Made by a program: the position numbers and the translations under genes. Positions 18,826-27,466 of a stretch of 64,000 nt of DNA are shown here, piece by piece. The stretch's first letter is position 1; each line of letters opens with the position of its first letter. A model generated the notes under the pieces. It did not search any database and was not told the DNA's origin. It worked only from the letters and a program-made list of their open reading frames with translations. The DNA comes from Bacteroidota bacterium. GTDB taxonomy: Bacteria; Bacteroidota; Bacteroidia; AKYH767-A; 2013-40CM-41-45. The stretch spans positions 496,001-560,000 of the forward strand of contig JADJSV010000017.1 in NCBI GenBank assembly GCA_016711505.1. The letters are read 5' to 3'.

Positions 18826-19935
18826 TTACTGGTATCGTTTTATCAAAGCAATTCCATCAAATTTATTCAGCATGCCCGGTTCAACGAAAGACACTTTTCC
18901 ATGCTTATCGAGAACTATATGAGCTAATCTGCTTCCGATATCTTTGATAAAAGTATCACTTTCTGAATTCTGAATATCTGTAAAATAATTCTGTTCAGAA
19001 TTTAAAAATACCGGTTTCAAATAATTTCGCTCCAATATTAAAGTCATCCCTTTGCCTTCGATCGCAGAATTATAAACATCATCTAGACCGATATCAACGA
19101 GATCCCGCCCAAACTTTTCATCAATTTCATTGATAATTTTATTGGTTTCCGAAACGAAGTACGATTCAACCATTTGCCATGATTTAGCCCGCAGTTCAGG
19201 CAGGTCGTGTTCAAAATTTCCATGAATCTCTCCGATAATAATTGAGTTGTGATGACTCAGGGACTTAAATAATGCAGGTTCCTTTCCTGTTCCCGTAATT
19301 ATCAAAACACTGTCCTTTGAGATCAAATTATTTATAAAGTGATCGACTTCTTTGTAAAATTTCTTCAGGCCGATAATTTGTGTGTCCGATTTATCTTTTT
19401 CTACGCTTTTCAAACCATATCCTGTAGAAGAACCTATGGAAGTATGCTCGTATTCTTTATCGTCGTCAAATTTTAAATTATGATTTCCTGTAACTTCAAT
19501 AAGGGTTCCTGAATTGCCCTTATATAATTTTGCACTCTTCATTGTTAGACTTAATACAAAATAATCGATTGCTAATTGGGTTTTATATAAAAGCTCCCTC
19601 ATCTGAAATTCCTTGTCGATCAAAAAATACTCTTCTACTTCAAATGGGAAAGTAATAATACTTTTCATTTCTTTCGACAAGTAAATCCCGACACCTTTGG
19701 CTCCGCTGATCTTTGAGAATTCCTTTTTAAGGGAATTCAAAGATGTCTTGATTCCTTCTGCTTCAGATGTTGAATTGCTTTTATCAAGTTCTGAAATGGC
19801 GTCAGAAACAATTTTGTGAAACCTGATACTGTCTTCTTCTGCCTGAGCAGGAACAGAATGCAATGGCATAATAATCGTTAAACATAACTGACCGGTTGTG
19901 TTCTTAATTTTCAAATATTCTTCATCTGTTTTCAT
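18826..19935 (-). CDS. baeRF3-type protein, candidate Balon-like ribosome hibernation factor
   Basis: The 369-residue protein resembles bacterial archaeo-eukaryotic release-factor relatives (baeRF family 3; the group related to Balon/AOC03_06830). Evidence is the N-terminal 'LTIIMPLH' strand, 'GAKGVGIYLSKEMKSII', then 'YFVLSLTMKSAKLYKG' in the middle domain and 'DSVLIITGTGKEPALFKSL' followed by 'GEIHGN' in the third. No GGQ peptide-release motif is present, as in Balon. Balon binds the ribosomal A site with EF-Tu in cold-shocked cells. If the homology holds, this gene would protect idle ribosomes. It overlaps the preceding CDP-alcohol phosphatidyltransferase by 14 bases and is the last gene of a four-gene overlapping unit. 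Confidence 0.65.
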   Translation of the reverse strand: MKTDEEYLKIKNTTGQLCLTIIMPLHSVPAQAEEDSIRFHKIVSDAISELDKSNSTSEAEGIKTSLNSLKKEFSKISGAKGVGIYLSKEMKSIITFPFEVEEYFLIDKEFQMRELLYKTQLAIDYFVLSLTMKSAKLYKGNSGTLIEVTGNHNLKFDDDKEYEHTSIGSSTGYGLKSVEKDKSDTQIIGLKKFYKEVDHFINNLISKDSVLIITGTGKEPALFKSLSHHNSIIIGEIHGNFEHDLPELRAKSWQMVESYFVSETNKIINEIDEKFGRDLVDIGLDDVYNSAIEGKGMTLILERNYLKPVFLNSEQNYFTDIQNSESDTFIKDIGSRLAHIVLDKHGKVSFVEPGMLNKFDGIALIKRYQ

Positions 19936-20536
19936 AACTTTTATTTTTTATTTTATTTAATTGTACATTTTCGGGTAACCAAAATATTCCTTTCACATTT
20001 GTTAGCCATCCGGGAAGAATATATACCATCGCAATTTCTTCAATTAGATCCAGACCTGTTATTATCACCGCTGAATAAAACAAAAACAAATCCGGGTCAG
20101 GCATTATAAATATGTGTATTAAAAAAAGTCCCTGCAACAATGCTCCGACCTTTGCTAGATAAGTGTGAAAGCTGGTGAACTTCTGATATTTAATCAGTGA
20201 ATATGAAATTTGAATCAGGAAAAGAAAGAACAGAGTAAGAAAGGCTAATTTATGTTCCAGCATGAATTCAGATTTATACATTATCATACCAATGACTGCC
20301 ATTAGCACTGTCAGATCATCTCCTATAGAATCCATTCTTGTTCCTAATATACTTGTCACCTTGAATTTTCTCGCAAGAAATCCATCTATCAAATCTGTAA
20401 AAAAACTCAGTACAAGAAATTTTGCAAATGTATCCAGCCTGTTTGAAACAAGAAGATAGAGTAATAATGGAGCTGCTAATATGCGGTACAATGTAATTGC
20501 ATTAACGATATAGAAAGAAGTTCGTCTCATCTGCAA
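19922..20536 (-). CDS. CDP-alcohol phosphatidyltransferase
   Basis: The 204-residue membrane protein carries the complete family signature D-x2-DG-x2-AR-x8-G-x3-D-x3-D ('DLIDGFLARKFKVTSILG' then TRMDSIGD, residues ~48-73). It transfers a phosphoalcohol such as glycerol-3-phosphate, serine or inositol phosphate onto CDP-diacylglycerol. The sequence alone does not tell which, though it resembles PgsA-type enzymes. The gene overlaps cdsA, which makes its substrate, by 10 bases and the baeRF gene by 14 bases, so the three are translationally coupled. Confidence 0.88.
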   Translation of the reverse strand: MQMRRTSFYIVNAITLYRILAAPLLLYLLVSNRLDTFAKFLVLSFFTDLIDGFLARKFKVTSILGTRMDSIGDDLTVLMAVIGMIMYKSEFMLEHKLAFLTLFFLFLIQISYSLIKYQKFTSFHTYLAKVGALLQGLFLIHIFIMPDPDLFLFYSAVIITGLDLIEEIAMVYILPGWLTNVKGIFWLPENVQLNKIKNKSYENR

Positions 20537-21381
20537 AATTTTATCAGGTAAATCAGAACAACCGGAGCTGAGCCAAACATTGAATCAAAACGATCTAATA
20601 CACCACCATGACCAGGGAATATACTTCCGGAATCTTTTACATGCCGGCTACGCTTTAACATGGATTTTACAAGATCGCCGAATGTTCCGAAACATATAAT
20701 TATCATTGATACAATGATCCAGTTGATCTTTTGCTGAGCAAACTGGAAATTATAAAAGAAGCCGAGAAGAATAACTATCAACGAAGCAGACAGAAACCCC
20801 TCCCATGTTTTATTGGGTGAGATCCTGACAAAAAGTTTTTTTCTTCCAAACTTTTTTCCAAAAACATAAGCGGAAGAATCGAATACCCAGATAAGCGAGA
20901 AATATAAAAGGAGAAATTCAGATGAATAGTAATTATTTTCCGTTGAAATAAACGGAATGGCAAGTATGCATATTACCGGAACTGTAATATAGATCACTCC
21001 AAACAATGTTAACGAAACAGAAACAAACGGCTCAGGATTTTTACGATATAACTCGTAGATATATGTCAACAAAACTAATGGTAATAAAAATAATGCCGAT
21101 GACCATGATAATAGATCCACCAATGACATAGCTGAAATCAGGAATAGAACGGTTGAAAATGTATATCCAGGAATTTTTGCGATGTTGTAATTTGATCCAC
21201 GAAAAAGCCTGTAAAATTCAAAGAGCCCTGTCACGTTGATTAAATAAAACAATAATATAAAAGACATGGGCCCAAACATTGTATTTCCAACAATGATTGA
21301 AACCAATAAAACCCCTGTGATCAATCTTGTAATCAGATTGTTTGTTTTTACTTGTTCAAATGTCGCCAATCGCAGTTGCAT
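20527..21381 (-). CDS. cdsA: Phosphatidate cytidylyltransferase
   Basis: The 284-residue polytopic protein ends with the CDS signature S-x-x-K-R-x4-KD-x-G-x3-P-x-HGG-x-x-DR ('SMLKRSRHVKDSGSIFPGHG' then GVLDRFDS), and has 'SPNKTWEGF' in the central cytoplasmic loop. It makes CDP-diacylglycerol from phosphatidate and CTP, the entry to phospholipid synthesis. I place the start at ATG 21381, overlapping the Usp stop (TGATG); the TTG three bases earlier is less likely. It is probably not the housekeeping copy, since it sits in a stress-gene operon, but that is an inference. Confidence 0.92.
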   Translation of the reverse strand: MQLRLATFEQVKTNNLITRLITGVLLVSIIVGNTMFGPMSFILLFYLINVTGLFEFYRLFRGSNYNIAKIPGYTFSTVLFLISAMSLVDLLSWSSALFLLPLVLLTYIYELYRKNPEPFVSVSLTLFGVIYITVPVICILAIPFISTENNYYSSEFLLLYFSLIWVFDSSAYVFGKKFGRKKLFVRISPNKTWEGFLSASLIVILLGFFYNFQFAQQKINWIIVSMIIICFGTFGDLVKSMLKRSRHVKDSGSIFPGHGGVLDRFDSMFGSAPVVLIYLIKFCR

Positions 21382-22205
21382 CAACTATGAAATATAAATA
21401 GTGGGATTGTTGTATAAGCTGTTATTTCCTTGATCAGGTTTTTATGGAACAATTTATAAACCGGCCCATGCTTCTGAAATGAAACCACAAGCATGTCCAT
21501 CTTATTTTTATCGATCAAAGATTTAAGTCCACTGACAGTGTTTTCCTGAATTAATCTGTGAAATGATACCCTATGAATAAAATCACTTTCATCTTCTATT
21601 GAATTTCGAAACGAATGATAGACTGTTTTACTCAATTCAGAATCAACCTCGCTGATATGAACTATTTCGTATCGTGGGTTGAAGTCCTTAAAAATTCCAT
21701 CCAGGTGGTTCAGGTTTAATTCCTCTTCAGAAGTATAATCAGAAGCAATATAAATTTCTGAAATGGCTTTAAACTCACAATTCTCCGGTACGATCAGGAC
21801 AGGAGTCTCAGCATTCTTTGAGATATTATAACTATGCGTACCAAAATAAAATTCATAAATATTGTTTGAGCCATTTGTCCCAATCACAATAAGATCGAAT
21901 TCGCCACCTATTTCAGCAATACTTTTCTCAACTGACCCAATCGTACTTGATATCAACTGATCACAACTGATGTTAAATTTCAAAGTGGTTTCTTTGCAGT
22001 GATCTTCCAGTATGTCTGAAAACATATTTGTAATCTTAACAGATTCTCTTTCGCTGCCTGAAAAAAGAGAAACTCCCTCACCCAGTGGCATCTTCTGAAC
22101 ATTCAAAAATGTTAACGTAGCTTTTAACTGTTGAGAAAGTCTTGCTGCGTACTCCATTGCATTCAGTGCAGATTGCGATAAATCGGTTGGACATAATATT
22201 TTCAT
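21381..22205 (-). CDS. Universal stress protein, tandem UspA domains
   Basis: The 274-residue product begins 'MKILCPTDLSQSALNAMEYA', the classic Usp start. It has the ATP-loop 'GTNGSNNIYEFYFGTHS' near residues 105-121 and a second, degenerate Usp domain. It is the first gene of the overlapping unit usp-cdsA-CDP-alcohol phosphatidyltransferase-baeRF (stop and next start share TGATG). A perfect 8-7-8 inverted repeat lies about 36-58 bases upstream of its ATG and could be the operator of the whole operon. Confidence 0.9.
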   Translation of the reverse strand: MKILCPTDLSQSALNAMEYAARLSQQLKATLTFLNVQKMPLGEGVSLFSGSERESVKITNMFSDILEDHCKETTLKFNISCDQLISSTIGSVEKSIAEIGGEFDLIVIGTNGSNNIYEFYFGTHSYNISKNAETPVLIVPENCEFKAISEIYIASDYTSEEELNLNHLDGIFKDFNPRYEIVHISEVDSELSKTVYHSFRNSIEDESDFIHRVSFHRLIQENTVSGLKSLIDKNKMDMLVVSFQKHGPVYKLFHKNLIKEITAYTTIPLFIFHS

Positions 22206-22240
22206 GATTGCATCTTTACCTTAGTAAAATTGCACATTGG

Positions 22241-22263
22241 GAATATCAAACTATATGATATTC
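22241..22263. promoter_or_regulatory. Perfect inverted repeat, candidate operator of the usp-cdsA-baeRF operon
   Basis: GAATATCA and TGATATTC are exact reverse complements separated by 7 bases. The site lies 36-58 bases before the Usp start codon, the normal place for an operator or promoter-overlapping site. The regulator is unknown. No second copy was noticed in front of the other stress genes. Confidence 0.4.
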
Positions 22264-22394
22264 ACTTCCATTTTAATTGATTGTTATCATAATTCCTCTA
22301 CGGGAAAATTTGGCGAAGTGCTAAATCGCAATAATTCCACCTTTTTATTCATTTGAGAAAAGCTGCATCTCAGTTATTTTTATCTTAACGAATA

Positions 22395-23021
22395 CTACAT
22401 ATTCTTCCGTCCGATAAACCTGATTACCGAACCTTCACCATTATGAAATGATCCTTCATTCAATTGAATCACTTTTTCATCCAGTTCTATTATTTCGAAA
22501 TTATTAAAATCTGACTGTATTTCTTCTTTTGAAAATAACATTTCAATTTCTCTGGGTCCGCCAACACTTTCATTCCTGGAAATGTATTCAAGGTGTTTTT
22601 TGCTGAATGCCTCGAAAATTATTATTCCCCCTTTTTTTAAGTAATTACCTAGTGTTTTGTGATATTCTGATTTTATCTCTGCCGGAAAATGTGCATATAT
22701 CAAAGCTATTACATCAAACGACTCCGGTTTATAATTCAATGATTGAAGTCCTCCAACTTCGTATTTAATTTTTACATTATTCTTTTTGGCCAGTTCTTCT
22801 GCTTTGTGTTTACCAACAGAACTTATGTCAAATGCATAAACATCCCAGCCTTTCGTTGCTGCGAAAACGGCATTCCGACCTTCTCCTTCAGCAGGAAAGA
22901 GAATTTTTCCCGGTTTAAGCTTTTGTAATTGCTCCCGGAGAAAATTATTGGGCTCTTCTCCATAGACAAATTCTTCTTTGCTGTATCGGTCATCCCAACT
23001 TTTTACCCAATTATTGCTCAT
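22395..23021 (-). CDS. Class I SAM-dependent methyltransferase
   Basis: The 208-residue cytoplasmic protein has a Rossmann-type methyltransferase fold. Motif I is '[17 protein letters not shown]' (acidic residue then glycine-rich loop, ~40-56), followed by an acidic strand end 'VYAFDISS' and '[14 protein letters not shown]' (motif IV). The length and layout resemble TehB/thiopurine-type small-molecule methyltransferases. The substrate cannot be assigned. It has no obvious operon partner. Confidence 0.8.
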   Translation of the reverse strand: MSNNWVKSWDDRYSKEEFVYGEEPNNFLREQLQKLKPGKILFPAEGEGRNAVFAATKGWDVYAFDISSVGKHKAEELAKKNNVKIKYEVGGLQSLNYKPESFDVIALIYAHFPAEIKSEYHKTLGNYLKKGGIIIFEAFSKKHLEYISRNESVGGPREIEMLFSKEEIQSDFNNFEIIELDEKVIQLNEGSFHNGEGSVIRFIGRKNM

Positions 23022-23133
23022 AATTTCCTTTAAATCTTTTTCAATCGAAGTCTTATCTTTCGTTCAAAAAATTAAATTCCGCTATTAATATCCGAAATTT
23101 ATTTAAGTTTTAAAATAAAATATGAAAATATAT

Positions 23134-23168
23134 AAAAAGGAGATGATGCTAAGCATCACTCCTTTTTA
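23134..23168 (-). terminator. Strong hairpin terminator
   Basis: AAAAAGGAG-TGATGCTT pairs with AAGCATCA-CTCCTTTTT, a nearly perfect palindrome with A/T runs on both sides, about 90 bases downstream of the T9SS gene ending at 23258. Its symmetry allows termination in both directions. Confidence 0.75.
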
Positions 23169-23257
23169 TATTTAAAGGTTTACAATCTCAAAGTAAATTT
23201 TATTTTCTGTGTGTTAAATTTTAAATTTCTTCTTGTCTTTCTTAAGGTGGATTCAGT

Positions 23258-24244
23258 TTAACTCTTAATAAACTTTTTAGATCTGATGTTTTTATCATTA
23301 CCGATTATAACTTCATACACTCCGACTGACAATTCTGATATATCAATAGTGTGACTTTCCTTTGAAGAGTATCCGGATTTAACAATTTCACCAATGCTAT
23401 TAACTATTTTAAAAGCGCCAATTTCATTTCCTTCAATTTCTATATTGATAATACGACCGGAAGGATTTGGAAATATTTCAATCGATCCACCAATGTTCAA
23501 CTCTGAAATTTCTGTACTTCCAAATCGCGGATTAAATCTGAATACAGTGCCACTATCAGGAACACCTGACATGGCAAGAAAACTATAATTCGCCGCTGAG
23601 TCAATTGCGAAATTGGTTGGCGATCCTGTTATCCAAAGTTTTTCATAACAGAGTGTAAAGTTATCCCGCGAATAAAACATTCCAACCTGCGGACCAGAAG
23701 TAGTATTAAAACCACTTGCATTGTTAGCTGAACGAGGGCCGTAATGAATTTCAATAACGCTGCTTGCCTGATAGATCCAGATCTGAAGATTAACAAAGTT
23801 GATTGCCGATCCAACACGAATTTTAAGATTTTTCCATTGGCATTTTAAAATATAATTTCCCGGTATGCCATCAATAACATGCGTAATCGATGACGCTGAA
23901 TCAATACTATCCAGATAAGTGAATGCCGCATCAATAATAATGAGAGAAGAATCATTATCAATTCTCAGATTTCCATTTGGTTGAATAGCTATTGTTTTTA
24001 TTCCATCAAATGTGAATGGCAAGTTGTAGAAGTAAACTGTTTGTGAATTTAATCCTTGCAAAGTATACGCATTAGTAGACGGATTGAATGCTGACCATGG
24101 AACATCAGTCGGAAATTCAAGATCGGAATACGCAGATTGCGTTGCCTGAAACTCGTAAGAATTCTGTGACCTGACCAAAGTGGATGTTAAACATAATACT
24201 ACTGTCAGAATAATTTGTGTGATGTGTAGTAGATTTTTTCTCAT
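23258..24244 (-). CDS. Secreted protein with T9SS type A sorting domain
   Basis: The 328-residue product has a signal peptide to 'LVRSQ', a single beta-rich domain (~25-245; 'GIKTIAIQPNGNLRIDNDSS', 'VIEIHYGPRSANN') and a type A tail ('SIEIFPNPSGRIINIEIEG', 'ISELSVGVYEVIIGND', ending KKFIKS). The domain has the look of a lectin-like jelly roll found in Bacteroidota surface proteins ('hYGp' motif), but I cannot name it. It is presumably exported by T9SS. Confidence 0.82.
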   Translation of the reverse strand: MRKNLLHITQIILTVVLCLTSTLVRSQNSYEFQATQSAYSDLEFPTDVPWSAFNPSTNAYTLQGLNSQTVYFYNLPFTFDGIKTIAIQPNGNLRIDNDSSLIIIDAAFTYLDSIDSASSITHVIDGIPGNYILKCQWKNLKIRVGSAINFVNLQIWIYQASSVIEIHYGPRSANNASGFNTTSGPQVGMFYSRDNFTLCYEKLWITGSPTNFAIDSAANYSFLAMSGVPDSGTVFRFNPRFGSTEISELNIGGSIEIFPNPSGRIINIEIEGNEIGAFKIVNSIGEIVKSGYSSKESHTIDISELSVGVYEVIIGNDKNIRSKKFIKS

Positions 24245-24362
24245 AGTGATTAATTTTTAGTTGAGTATCTGATTTGCTTAATCACTCAAATGATTAAACT
24301 ATCGCTCCAACAAAAATAAGAGCGATAATTACACAACAAAATCTTTCGGAGAATTTCTGATA

Positions 24363-24378
24363 CTACATGTACATGTAG
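24363..24378. repeat. 16-base perfect palindrome
   Basis: CTACATGTACATGTAG equals its own reverse complement. It lies about 120 bases upstream of the start codon (24244) of the T9SS gene and could be a protein-binding site. It occurs once in the window as far as I can see. Confidence 0.3.
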
Positions 24379-24478
24379 AAAATTATTCAATTATTTCTTC
24401 TGACAAAACTCTGACGGAGTGTCGGTTTCTGAAGCTTATAAAAATGCTTGAATATTTTTAACAAGTAATTACACAACT

Positions 24479-24991
24479 TTATTTTTTCAATTTCCACTTC
24501 TCAACTAACTCTGCATTGAATCCTTCTCCGACTTTCGGATTTGGAGTTCCTTTTCCTGTATCGATAAAACTGAGTAGACTTTTTGTGATGTAGCCTGTCC
24601 AGGCATCGTTACAAACTTTGTAACATTCATATTCGGGAACTAAACCTTCGTGAGTGAATTTGATCACTGAATGTGGGGGTTGATTTTTACCGGGAGTTGA
24701 TGGACTTATTTCAAAGATCAATTTTGTATTTACCCATTCGGTTTTGTCATCAATGAAATTGAATTGATTGTCGAGTACAAGATAAACCAATCTTTTTCCG
24801 GGAACTGATTCGATCAATTTCAACTTACATAAGTGAACGTCTTTGTAATGATAGAAGAACTTTTCATTTAGCTTGTCGCTATTGCCTTCAATTTCCTCCG
24901 ACCACCAGCCACGGAAATTCTGAATTGCCTTGAAAGCTGTTGTTTCGTCTTTGTTGATGATGATGGTTGCTGTGAAACTTTTGTTTTCCAT
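24479..24991 (-). CDS. SRPBCC/AHSA1-family protein
   Basis: The 170-residue cytoplasmic protein is of the START/SRPBCC fold: 'FTATIIINKDETTAFKAIQN' then 'WWSEEIEGNSDKLNEKF', 'VYLVLD'-like strands and the C-terminal helix 'ECYKVCNDAWTGYITKSLL'. AHSA1-type members bind hydrophobic ligands or act in stress responses; no ligand is known here. It is a clear paralogue of the protein at 25287 (same 'FTHEGL.P..ECY..C..AW' block), the two being separated by a large hairpin repeat. Confidence 0.85.
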   Translation of the reverse strand: MENKSFTATIIINKDETTAFKAIQNFRGWWSEEIEGNSDKLNEKFFYHYKDVHLCKLKLIESVPGKRLVYLVLDNQFNFIDDKTEWVNTKLIFEISPSTPGKNQPPHSVIKFTHEGLVPEYECYKVCNDAWTGYITKSLLSFIDTGKGTPNPKVGEGFNAELVEKWKLKK

Positions 24992-25074
24992 TTTATGATT
25001 TTATAATTGGGTATGCGATTATTTTATATTTCGATTAAAATATTTTTAGAGATTTCGAACAAATGGCGATAAAG

Positions 25075-25175
25075 ATCTGCGCTAAATCTGCGGGATTCGC
25101 GAGATCTGCGGGAAATATTTTTAAGCGAAATTTAGCTCCCGCAGATCTCGCGAATCCCGCAGATTTAGCGCAGAT
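25075..25175. repeat. Perfect 39-base inverted repeat (CTGCG family)
   Basis: The left arm 25075-25113 and right arm 25137-25175 are exact reverse complements, with a 23-base loop. The arms are built of 'TCTGCG'-type words ('atctgcgctaaatctgcggg'). It lies between the two AHSA1 genes. Related hairpins are at 25737-25834 and 47055-47190. The length and perfection suggest a recently formed or actively maintained element; the transcript would fold into a long stem. Confidence 0.85.
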
Positions 25176-25286
25176 TTTGGCTATTTGTTATTAAGAGTAT
25201 AATAATATCGGACTATTAAATATAAAAAGAAAAGAATGTCATTTCGGTAGCCTCCTCGTGAACTTTTTCTTTGTGCATCATTTTCA

Positions 25287-25721
25287 TCAGGCTTCGATTA
25301 AAGGCTTCAGTTTGTTCTCCAGATATTGCGTCCATGCCGGCGCACATGCATCATAACATTCAACGGTTGGAGTTAAGCCTTCGTGTGTGAATTTCAATTC
25401 GGTTGAATTACCGTTTGTTGAGATCTCGAAAATAATTTTTGTTCCTGTCCACTCATCTTTATGTTCGATGAAATCCAGATTACAATAAGTGGTAAGCCAT
25501 ACTACTTTTTTATCAGGAATAACTTCTACCAATTTATGTTTTGTAGAATGTAATCCATCACCGGCTTCAAAACTGAATTCATCATTCAGATCTTTTGTGT
25601 TGCCTGTAATGTTTTCCGAATAATATCCGGACCACCAACTGCGTACATCCTGTATTGCTTTGAATACTTTTTGTGGAGATTGAGTGGTTTGTAAAGTGAG
25701 GGTGAAATTTTTTGTTGTCAT
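25287..25721 (-). CDS. SRPBCC/AHSA1-family protein
   Basis: The 144-residue START/SRPBCC-fold protein ('FTLTLQTTQSPQKVFKAIQD', 'WWSGYYSENITGNTKDLNDE', 'FTHEGLTPTVECYDACAPAW') is a paralogue of the protein at 24479, some 25 residues shorter. Small AHSA1 genes commonly cluster with DinB-like and regulator genes, as here (DinB at 25841, AraC-type at 26463). It lies between two members of the CTGCG hairpin family. Confidence 0.85.
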   Translation of the reverse strand: MTTKNFTLTLQTTQSPQKVFKAIQDVRSWWSGYYSENITGNTKDLNDEFSFEAGDGLHSTKHKLVEVIPDKKVVWLTTYCNLDFIEHKDEWTGTKIIFEISTNGNSTELKFTHEGLTPTVECYDACAPAWTQYLENKLKPLIEA

Positions 25722-25736
25722 AATTAAATTTTTTTT

Positions 25737-25834
25737 TCTGCGGTTTTTCTGCGTATTCTGCGCAATTCTGCGGGAAATAATTCTGGTGTTTTATTTCCCG
25801 CAGAATTGCGCAGAATACGCAGAAAAACCGCAGA
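25737..25834. repeat. Perfect 43-base inverted repeat (CTGCG family)
   Basis: Arms 25737-25779 and 25792-25834 are exact reverse complements with a 12-base loop. The innermost ~20 bases ('gcgcaattctgcgggaaata') are identical to those of the 47055-47190 element. It fills the gap between the second AHSA1 gene and DinB and ends six bases before the DinB stop codon, so it may act as its terminator. Confidence 0.88.
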
Positions 25835-25840
25835 GATATA

Positions 25841-26320
25841 TTATTTTAAATATACTAACTGCCCAATATGATACTGCAAATGTGTCGTTCTGGTCAAAAG
25901 AATATTCAACTTACTACGATGTGGTTCTTTTGCGAAGTCTTCTTCGGAAACCGATGTGTGTCTTTCAAACCAGTTGTCTGAAGTCAGACGTTCGAACTTT
26001 TGTTTCATGTCTTCCTTTTGCTCATTCCATTTTGAACGCAAGTCCTTTGCTGAAGGAATTTCTGTAACTACTTTATCCGCTTCTTCCAAAAAGGCTTTCG
26101 AAAGTTCCGGATATTTTTTTTCACCCATATTTAATAGTACAAGCATGCTATCATGCACTGCGATCAAATGTCCTAACAAATAGATTCCCCGATTCTTTCC
26201 CGGTGCTACTTCTCTCTGCAGCTGTTCATCATTCACTGCATTCAGCAATTTGTTACAATTTTCAATAGATGCATTCCATCTATCCATTACCATTTTTACG
26301 ATTATCTGATCTTTAGTCAT
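25841..26320 (-). CDS. DinB-family protein
   Basis: The 159-residue four-helix protein has the DinB-like metal site pattern: 'HLIAVHD' in helix 2 and 'HLQYHIGQL' near the C-terminus supply the conserved histidines. DinB/YfiT-type proteins include thiol transferases and metal-dependent hydrolases; the reaction here is not known. It is divergent from the AraC-type regulator, which has a good promoter in the shared region. Confidence 0.85.
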   Translation of the reverse strand: MTKDQIIVKMVMDRWNASIENCNKLLNAVNDEQLQREVAPGKNRGIYLLGHLIAVHDSMLVLLNMGEKKYPELSKAFLEEADKVVTEIPSAKDLRSKWNEQKEDMKQKFERLTSDNWFERHTSVSEEDFAKEPHRSKLNILLTRTTHLQYHIGQLVYLK

Positions 26321-26412
26321 TTATTTCGCTTTTTTAAGTTATTTTAGTTTATACTGCAATATTAGTGTCGCATTTTGACTTTATGTGGTGGATATATAGA
26401 CATTATAACGGG

Positions 26413-26443
26413 TTGTTTTGGACATCCCAATTACCTAGATTTG
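26413..26443 (+). promoter_or_regulatory. Bacteroidota-type promoter of the AraC-type gene
   Basis: TTG at 26413-26415 and TAGATTTG at 26436-26443 match the Bacteroidota sigma-factor consensus (-33 TTTG or TTG, then -7 TAnnTTTG) with a 20-base spacer. The ATG follows 19 bases later, giving a short leader. Confidence 0.5.
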
Positions 26444-26462
26444 CATTTATAGAATTGATCGT

Positions 26463-27445
26463 ATGAAACACATAACCATATTGGTTCCCGACGGCGAAGG
26501 CAATAACTTAAGTAGTATCATCGGTCCATACAAGATACTTTCCAGAGCAAATTGGTATTATAAACAAAATAACAATCGGGAGTTATATTCAATACAACTT
26601 GCGGGAGTTCTGAAAAAGTAAATTTTTATGATGAACTATTTTCCGTAAAACCACATACAACAATTTCAAATCTTAATAAGACTAATCTAATAGTAATTCC
26701 TTCGCTGAATCACGATTACAAAAATACTGCACAGAAAAATAAATTGATGATCGATTGGATTGAGAAGCAATATAAGAATGGTGCAGAAGTCGCAGCTATT
26801 TGTACCGGTGCTTTTCTTCTTGCAACAACAGGGTTACTTGATGGGAAAAGTTGTTCAACACATTGGTCTGCCAGTGAAGACTTCAGAGTTCTGTTTCCGA
26901 AAGTAAATATAAAGGCTGACCGACTTATCACTGATGAAAATGGAATTTATACAAATGGCGGCGCGTTTTCATTTTTGAATCTTATAATTTATCTGGTTGA
27001 AAAATATTTCGACAGACAAACTGCTATTTATTGCAGCAAAGTTTTTCAGATCGAAATGGACAGAAACAATCAATCACAATTTGCAATCTTTACCGGACAG
27101 AAACTTCATGGTGACGATGTTGTTAAACAGGCGCAGGAAATTCTTGAGAAAAATATTGCTGAGAAAATTTCTATCGAAGAGTTGTCTTCAAAATTATCTG
27201 TTGGAAGAAGAAATTTCGACAGAAGATTCATCAAAGCTACCGGCAATACACCTACAGAATATTCTCAGCGTGTAAAAATGGAAGCAGCAAAAAAAGCACT
27301 CGAATCAACACGCAAAACTGTCAATGAAGTAATGTATGATGTTGGCTACTCCGATCAGAAAGCATTTCGGGAAGTATTCAGGAAAGTTACGGGGATGTCG
27401 CCGGTAGAGTATCGTGGCAGGTTCAATAATGATCCGGGAACGTGA
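26463..27445 (+). pseudogene. GlxA-type AraC-family transcriptional regulator, frameshifted
   Basis: The frame from ATG 26463 ('MKHITILVPDGEGNNLSSII') is the start of a DJ-1/PfpI-like ligand domain but stops after 46 codons. Removing the effect of one lost base near 26603-26605 (GGGG to GGG) continues it into the long downstream frame. That frame holds 'AICTGAFLLATTGLLDGKS' (PfpI-like nucleophile elbow with Cys) and a C-terminal double helix-turn-helix AraC domain ('ISIEELSSKLSVGRRNFDRR', 'VMYDVGYSDQKAFREVFRK'). Intact, it would be ~327 residues. If the shift is real, only an N-truncated form from ATG 26744 could be made. It is convergent with the histidine kinase gene. Confidence 0.8.
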
Positions 27446-27466
27446 ATTGAATTCAATGACACCAAT

